Assembly (NCBI GenBank): GCA_007449985.2
Contig: VIIQ02000020.1
Location: forward strand, 434,001-498,000
Direction of reading: 5' to 3'
DNA length: 64,000 nt
From: Desmodesmus armatus
Taxonomy: Eukaryota > Chlorophyta > Chlorophyceae > Sphaeropleales > Scenedesmaceae
Part shown: in pieces, positions 59,218 to 64,000 of the stretch
Layout: each line of letters opens with the position of its first letter
How positions within the stretch are numbered: position 1 is the first letter of the stretch
Program-made: the position numbers and the translations under genes
Notes under the pieces: model-generated
Database searches by the model: none
What the model was told of the DNA's origin: nothing
What the model saw: the letters and a program-made list of their open reading frames with translations, nothing else

Positions 59218-59396
59218 CTGCAGGGACACAGCAACACCAGTTCGGAACGAGGAATCCGCTTGCATGGGCCTTATACCATAACGGAGCTGTTTTTGGTCAT
59301 TTTCTCATCAATCCAGGATGCAGACATATTTGCACATTGCACTACAAACATCAAAGCTGGAAAGGCTAGCGAGAGCAGATATCTCAATGCCCTCTT

Positions 59397-60110
59397 ACCC
59401 GTCCTTTCCCTCCAACCCCTCCTATCCCTCAACCACCTCATGGCCCTCTTTCCCCTCCTATCCCTCACCCCCTTCCAACCCCTTCATTGCCCTCTTTCCC
59501 CTCCCTTCCCTCACCCCCCTCAGGCCCCTCATTGCCCTCTTTCCCCTCCTATCCCTCACCCCCTTCCAACCCCTTCATTGCCCTCTTTCCCCTCCCTTCC
59601 CTCACCCCCCTCAGGCCCCTCATTGCCCTCTTTCCCCTCCTATCCCTCACCGTCTTCAAACCCCTCATTGCCCTCTTTCCCCTCCTTCCCTCACCCCCTT
59701 CAAACCCCTCATTGCCCTCTTTCCCCTCCCTTCCCTCACCCCCCTCAGGCCCTCATTGCCCTCTTTCCCCTCCCTTCCCTCAGGCCCCTCATTGCCCTCT
59801 TTCCCCTCCTATCCCTCACCCCCTTCAAACCCCTCATTGCCCTCTTTCCCCTCCCTTACCTCACCCCCCTCATTGCCCTCTTTCCCCTCCTATCCCTCAC
59901 CCCGCTCAGGCCCCTCATTGCCCTCCTTCCCCTCCTATCCCTCACCCCCTTCCAACCCCTTCATTGCCCTCTTTCCCTTCCCTTCCCTCACCGTCTTCAA
60001 ACCCCTCATTGCCCTCTTTCCCCTCCTATCCCTCACCCCCTTCCAACCCCTTCATTGCCCTCTTTCCCCTCCCTTCCGTCATCCCCATCATCCCTTAGCT
60101 TTCCCTGAAA
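59397..60110 (+). repeat. 45-bp pyrimidine-rich minisatellite
   Basis: About 16 units of a C/T-rich 45-mer: CCCCTCATTGCCCTCTTTCC followed by CCTCCCTTCCC/TCACCC. Variants replace the CTCAGG end by TTCAAA or TTCCAA. All plus frames stay open, but composition, not coding, explains this. Confidence 0.93.
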
Positions 60111-60194
60111 CCTTTGTTATCCCTGGAACCCCCTCGTCATCCGCATAAATCACGCGTGGTGATACCAAGCTTCGGCTTCGGCAGTTAACTAGGT

Positions 60195-60228
60195 CTGGAG
60201 AGTACCACTATGTGGTGAAAGTATCCAG
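60195..60228 (+). other. Small conserved hairpin element, copy 2
   Basis: CTGGA/TCCAG outer stem, ACCAC/GTGGT inner stem, loop TAT, internal loop GAGT opposite GAAAGTA. Same length (34 nt) as copy 1. It lies in the spacer between the two minisatellite arrays. Confidence 0.6.
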
Positions 60229-60361
60229 TAATGAGGAATGACAGCACAGTGGCAGCATATGCAGCGGCAGTTCCATCTCCCCTTCCCTCCTTATAAATCA
60301 AGAACGACCCTCTTTGAGCTTTCCACCATCGCTCACAACACCCCATTGGCCTGCCCCTGAG

Positions 60362-60812
60362 GGGGTTGAGAGAAGGAAGGGGGAAGAGGGCGACGAGGGG
60401 TTTGAAGGGGGTGAGGGATAGGAGGGGAAGGAGGGCAATGAGGGGCCTGAGGGGGGTGAGGGAAGGGAGGGGAAAGAGGGCAATGAAGGGTTTGAAGGCG
60501 GTGAGGGATAGGAGGGGAAAGAGGGCAATGAGGGGCCTGAGCGGGGTGAGGGATAGGAGGGGAAAGAGGGCAATGAGGGGTTGGAAGGGGGTGAGGGAAG
60601 GGAGGGGAAAGAGGGCAATGAGGGGCCTGAGGGGGGTGAGGGAAGGAAGGGGAAAGATGGCAATGAGGGGCCTGAGGGGGGTGAGGGAAGGGAGGGGAAA
60701 GAGGGCAATGAGGGGCCTGAGGGGGTGAGGGAAGGGAGGGGAAAGAGGGCAATGAGGGGTTTTGAAGGGGGGGAGGGATAGGAGGGGAAAGAGGGCGATG
60801 AGAGGTTTGAGG
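60362..60812 (-). repeat. Same 45-bp minisatellite, inverted
   Basis: About ten units of the reverse complement of the left array (GGGGCCTGAGGGGGGTGAGG type). With the left array it forms a large imperfect inverted repeat around a 250-bp centre. Confidence 0.93.
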
Positions 60813-61036
60813 GATAAGAACAACTTGAGCAGCTTAAGGAAACATTTGAATTAGGTTATCTTTGTGGAGTGCTGTTATTTGGGCTGTGCATACTGCACTA
60901 TGAAGCCATTTATGTGTTCACAGTGCAAGGAATGGTTCACTACGAGTAAAGTGAGCAAAATGAGAACGAGATGAGAACAATTATAAGGCCAGTTCCTGTC
61001 GAAAATCTCTGCAATGGTATAAGTAGGTTAAACAAC

Positions 61037-61178
61037 TCCCGCCTCGCCCTCGGGTGGCGCTCGAAATGCTGCCCTCCGCCTCGACTCGGCTCCGCATCCT
61101 CGCTTGGCTCGGATGCTCCGCCGAGTCTCGTCGGAGTGCAGCATTTCTCGCTTGGCCACCCTCGTGCTCTGGCGGGAG
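61037..61178. other. 142-bp foldback palindrome
   Basis: CTCCCGCC at the left end pairs with GGCGGGAG at the right. Inside, GGGTGGC...AAATGCTGC pairs with GCAGCATTT...GCCACCC, then GACTCGGC...GCATCC with GGATGC...GCCGAGTC. Small mismatched loops interrupt. Possibly a non-autonomous foldback element. Confidence 0.75.
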
Positions 61179-62177
61179 TGGATTAACCTCTACATGTGAG
61201 CTCGAGCAGCCTTGCATGGCAGGGTGGGGGACGCGTCACATGCATGCTATGCGCTGAAACGCCGGCTTCCAAGCCGAGACTCTGAGCACCAGAAGCACTC
61301 ACCAACAAGTGGCTGTGTGAGCATGTTGTGTTGAAGTTGCAGCGGACGATAGCTTTTGTGAAGCAACGTGCACATATGAAAGCGAATTACGTTAAGTAAC
61401 GTCGTTGCAGCACTTCAGATCAACCTTGGAGGTGCGCGGCGACGTTCAGCGGAAGGCCGGTGAAGCCTGCCAAGATGACGCTCGGGCTTCAGTCAGGGCG
61501 GACGCAGGTACCACTTGACCTCCATATTCATTCATATGGTATTTTGTTTTTAGCTGCCATTTGCTGCGCCCCTGCATCACGAAAGACGAGGACAGCGGTT
61601 CCTGAATTGGCTCGACATGGTGCCAGCAGGCCAATGGAAACCAGCAGCTGTCTTGGTATTGACACGGTGCTGCAACGGGCGAGGGGCAGGTGAACCATGG
61701 CCTGCAAACTGCACAGGAGGTAAATGAATTCTGTACGGAACTGTGAATGTGTGCTTACATCACTTGGCTTGCCCCTCCCCCCCTTTTTGGTGTGTATCAT
61801 TGACACAAATCGCCGCAGGATAAGTAGACAGATGGTCTATGTGTCGTACGTCTCAAAAGCTGGCCATGCCTGGCTTGGCCGTACCTTGAAATGTGGAGAG
61901 AGTCTTGACCAGCAACCAGCCCGGTTCACTACGAATCAACTACTTTACAAACCCGGTACATTCTTCCGAAACAGAGGCCAACAGATTGGCAATGCATGCT
62001 GGGCAGGGCTACTTCAACTGATTAGCTGCAGGGCCTCTGCAGCCCATGCATCATCACCAACACGTCAACCAACAGCAAGGGACACTTCAACATAGACTCC
62101 ACTGTGTGCTCTTCTTTCAGCCACAACCCATCCCCAGAGTCTCTGCAGGGAATCTCAGGCCAACTCCAAACGTCGCA

Positions 62178-64000
62178 TCAAGCAGGCAGCATCAGCGCTA
62201 CGCCAGCCATGGTCCACTGCTGCCGCTGCTGCTCCAGATCAGCCCTACTGCCACCTCCACCCAGAGGCAACTGCAGCTCTGTCACCACCTTGGTTCGCTC
62301 TATGCTGCTGTACAGGGGAACTGACAGCGCCTGTGGGTGAGGCTGTGGGGCACCCTGGGCTAGCCATGTCAGCGTCAGCACAGGTGCGGGTGTCACCAGT
62401 GGGGAGTCCTGCAGAAAGTTGGGGCCAGCACAGGTTTCAGCACGAGACGAACCACAGTGCACAAAGCATACACCATACGCGTGTACATGCCACACCCACT
62501 TATGCACTTGTCTGCCGACAGATAATGTCACTGTTGGGATGGGTGGCTGCTGTGCGCATTCTCTACACTTCTCGCCACATAAGCCCATACACCCTGAGCC
62601 CTGGCTGCATCCAGCCTCCGCAAACAGTTGACCCAATGCTCCCGCCAGCAGCGTGGTTCGGCGACTGAACTGACTGCATCCCAATGACCTTTTGCACTGG
62701 TTGCGGTTATCCTGCTTGCTACAACATGATGATCATGCTACCATGCACACTTCCAATCCAATCCACACAGATCCCTCACAGGCAGTACCTCCATCTTCAA
62801 CCCTTACCTGCTGCACAGGTGTCAAGCTGTATCCATCAAACAGCGCCCCCTGCAACAGCAGCCCACCAACTTGCACCTGGAAGCGGCCAGCCTGACCTGC
62901 AGGGTTGAGGCCAGCACCCGGCCAGCAGCTGGCAAGCTGCAGCTGACCCAGTGCCACCCCCGCTGCTCTGCAGGCCTGCTGCTCTAAGGTGCTGAGGAGT
63001 GCTGCTGGCCTGAAGAGGGTGCCGAGGTCCAGCGGCTGAGGAGGGCTGGCTGCTGCCTGAGGGCCTGCAGCTTGCCAGGTCTCCACAGCTGATGCCCTGC
63101 ATGTGCATACAGCACCCAGCTTATGGTCAAGGGATTATAACAGGCAGCGTTGAAAGCGGGTGGTATGTGGCGACCATGCCGTGAGATGCACCATAACAGC
63201 CTTTGACCTGCCTTATGACAGGGGTCCATGCAGGTGTGTGCCAGGTTCTTGGCCAATGAGCGGGAGCTTGCCATCTGCTGCACGTTCTGACACATCATGA
63301 CACAGCTGACGCCCCGTCCCTCCACAGAAAAAGTTTGAACTGAGTGCCGTCAGCAGTGACCATCGCCTCATACCTTCGTACAGCAGCGCGCATGTAGTCC
63401 AGCGGTGAGGTTGGCCCTTCCCACAGCGCATCCCAGGCAAGGGGCACCTGGCCTTGCACCAGAGCAGAGGCTGCAGCCTGAACATACAGCAAATGGCCGC
63501 AACAAACAAACATAAGTTCATACTTGCATGTGGCCTCAACTGAGGCCACACAACACATGCTCCATGGCCCGGGCTGATTCTCCAGCCAGCTACTGCTGGG
63601 CATTCCACACATGCACTGCGATCAAGACCTTCCTTAGCATGCTGTTTGCATGCCCAGTCACGTATAGTCACAAGCCATACGCTGTTTGCCTTGTGCCACA
63701 CACCGCCCTCTATTCTTGACAGCCGCACCACACTGTTTCAGGTCCTGCCTTACCTGCACTGCAGCAGTGACCACCAGTGCATCCCCAGTAAGGGCTGCCT
63801 GGATGCCTGACAGCGTCTGTGCCACCTGCCGAAGCAAACCCACACCCAGCTCAAACTCCAGCGCCACAAACGCAGCCACTGGGCTGACAGCATCCACAGC
63901 CCCAGCAGCAGCATTGACATCGGCAGCGGCCCTATTGGCTGCCGTAGCAGCGGCTGGTTTCTGTACTGTTGAGCTGCCAGCAGCATCTGCTACCAGCTGC
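62178..64000 (-). CDS. DHC1b: Cytoplasmic dynein-2 heavy chain (retrograde IFT motor), C-terminal exons
   Basis: Four exons seen: 64000-63754 (open to the edge), 63477-63374, 63096-62808, 62408-62178 with the stop; phases match. Dynein-2 carries intraflagellar transport trains back from the ciliary tip. The last exon has VPLYSSIERTKVV and GVALMLPA at the very end, which matches the dynein-2-specific terminus (LPVYTSAERDRVV type). Upstream are VPLAWDALWEGPTSPLDYMR, the WEGP motif typical of this isoform rather than axonemal dyneins, LGTLFRPAALLSTLEQQ and QVGGLLLQGALFDGYSL. Only about 290 of more than 4000 residues are in the window, so motor domains are not visible. Ala/Pro-rich loops are longer than in animals. 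Gene symbol follows Chlamydomonas usage. Confidence 0.85.

Larger units (their letters stand above)
59218..62177. other. Repeat-rich spacer before the dynein gene
   Basis: Between the LURP-one first visible exon and the dynein stop there are two opposite minisatellite arrays, a hairpin element and a 142-bp foldback, listed separately. The missing LURP-one first exon may be here. Frames in 61250-62177 show no family features. Confidence 0.5.

Noticed and set aside
59260..60148. Three overlapping Pro/Leu/Ser-rich frames of over 200 codons
   Set aside because: They read the 45-bp pyrimidine minisatellite; all three frames are open because the repeat lacks A-rich triplets.
1..64000. CRISPR arrays, operons, ribosome-binding sites, rRNA genes
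   Set aside because: The window is eukaryotic nuclear DNA with spliced genes; tandem repeats found here have no spacer structure and no rRNA was recognised.

Overview
The window looks like nuclear DNA of a green alga of the Chlamydomonas order (Chlamydomonadales). The basis is the gene content: an octotricopeptide-repeat (OPR) organelle RNA protein, an SBP-domain transcription factor with ankyrin and membrane segments, an MYND-finger protein, a glycosyltransferase with a Ser-Pro-Pro stalk, a plant-type LURP-one protein, and the heavy chain of cytoplasmic dynein-2, which implies cilia. Genes have many short exons with GT/AG borders, long CAG/CTG runs (poly-Gln, poly-Ala), and two islands of TTTAGGG-type telomere-like DNA. 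A Haematococcus-like species would fit, but the genus cannot be fixed from the sequence alone.

Layout. 1-3561 (-): OPR protein, running off the left edge. 4428-7932 (-): MYND-finger protein. 11092-16646 (-): PAT1 mRNA-decay factor. 17253-26015 (+): SBP transcription factor, divergent from PAT1. 26016-31840: no recognisable gene, two tandem repeats. 31841-34791 (+): fucosyltransferase-like Golgi enzyme. 34792-38046: no gene seen. 38047-41769 (-): chalcone-isomerase-like protein. 42792-48300 (-): kynurenine/glutamine-type aminotransferase. 49183-53461 (+): glyoxylate/succinic semialdehyde reductase, head to head with the aminotransferase. 54189-59217 (-): LURP-one-related protein with a LINE fragment in one intron. 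59397-60812: two pyrimidine/purine minisatellite arrays in opposite orientation. 62178-64000 (-): 3' end of the dynein-2 heavy chain, running off the right edge. For most multi-exon genes I joined exons by hand at GT/AG sites and checked phase and family match. First exons are often uncertain.

The most striking property is that five of the genes between 38 and 59 kb or their introns carry local copies of DNA, mostly of their own exon borders. The aminotransferase has seven tandem copies of the short exon end before its last exon. Six keep a 5' splice site in the phase that would join the last exon in frame, and in the four best-preserved copies all variation over the shared core is synonymous. 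It also has four copies of the end of the exon carrying the catalytic lysine. The reductase has decayed copies of five of its seven exons, the chalcone-isomerase-like gene has copies of two, and the LURP-one gene has a copy of its C-terminus plus a 0.6 kb intron duplication. Whether any copies are spliced into mRNA is the main question this window raises.

Functional links are modest. The head-to-head aminotransferase and reductase could share a promoter and both act on small oxo-acids. PAT1 and the SBP factor share a short divergent intergenic region. The other neighbours look unrelated in function, as is usual for a nuclear chromosome.
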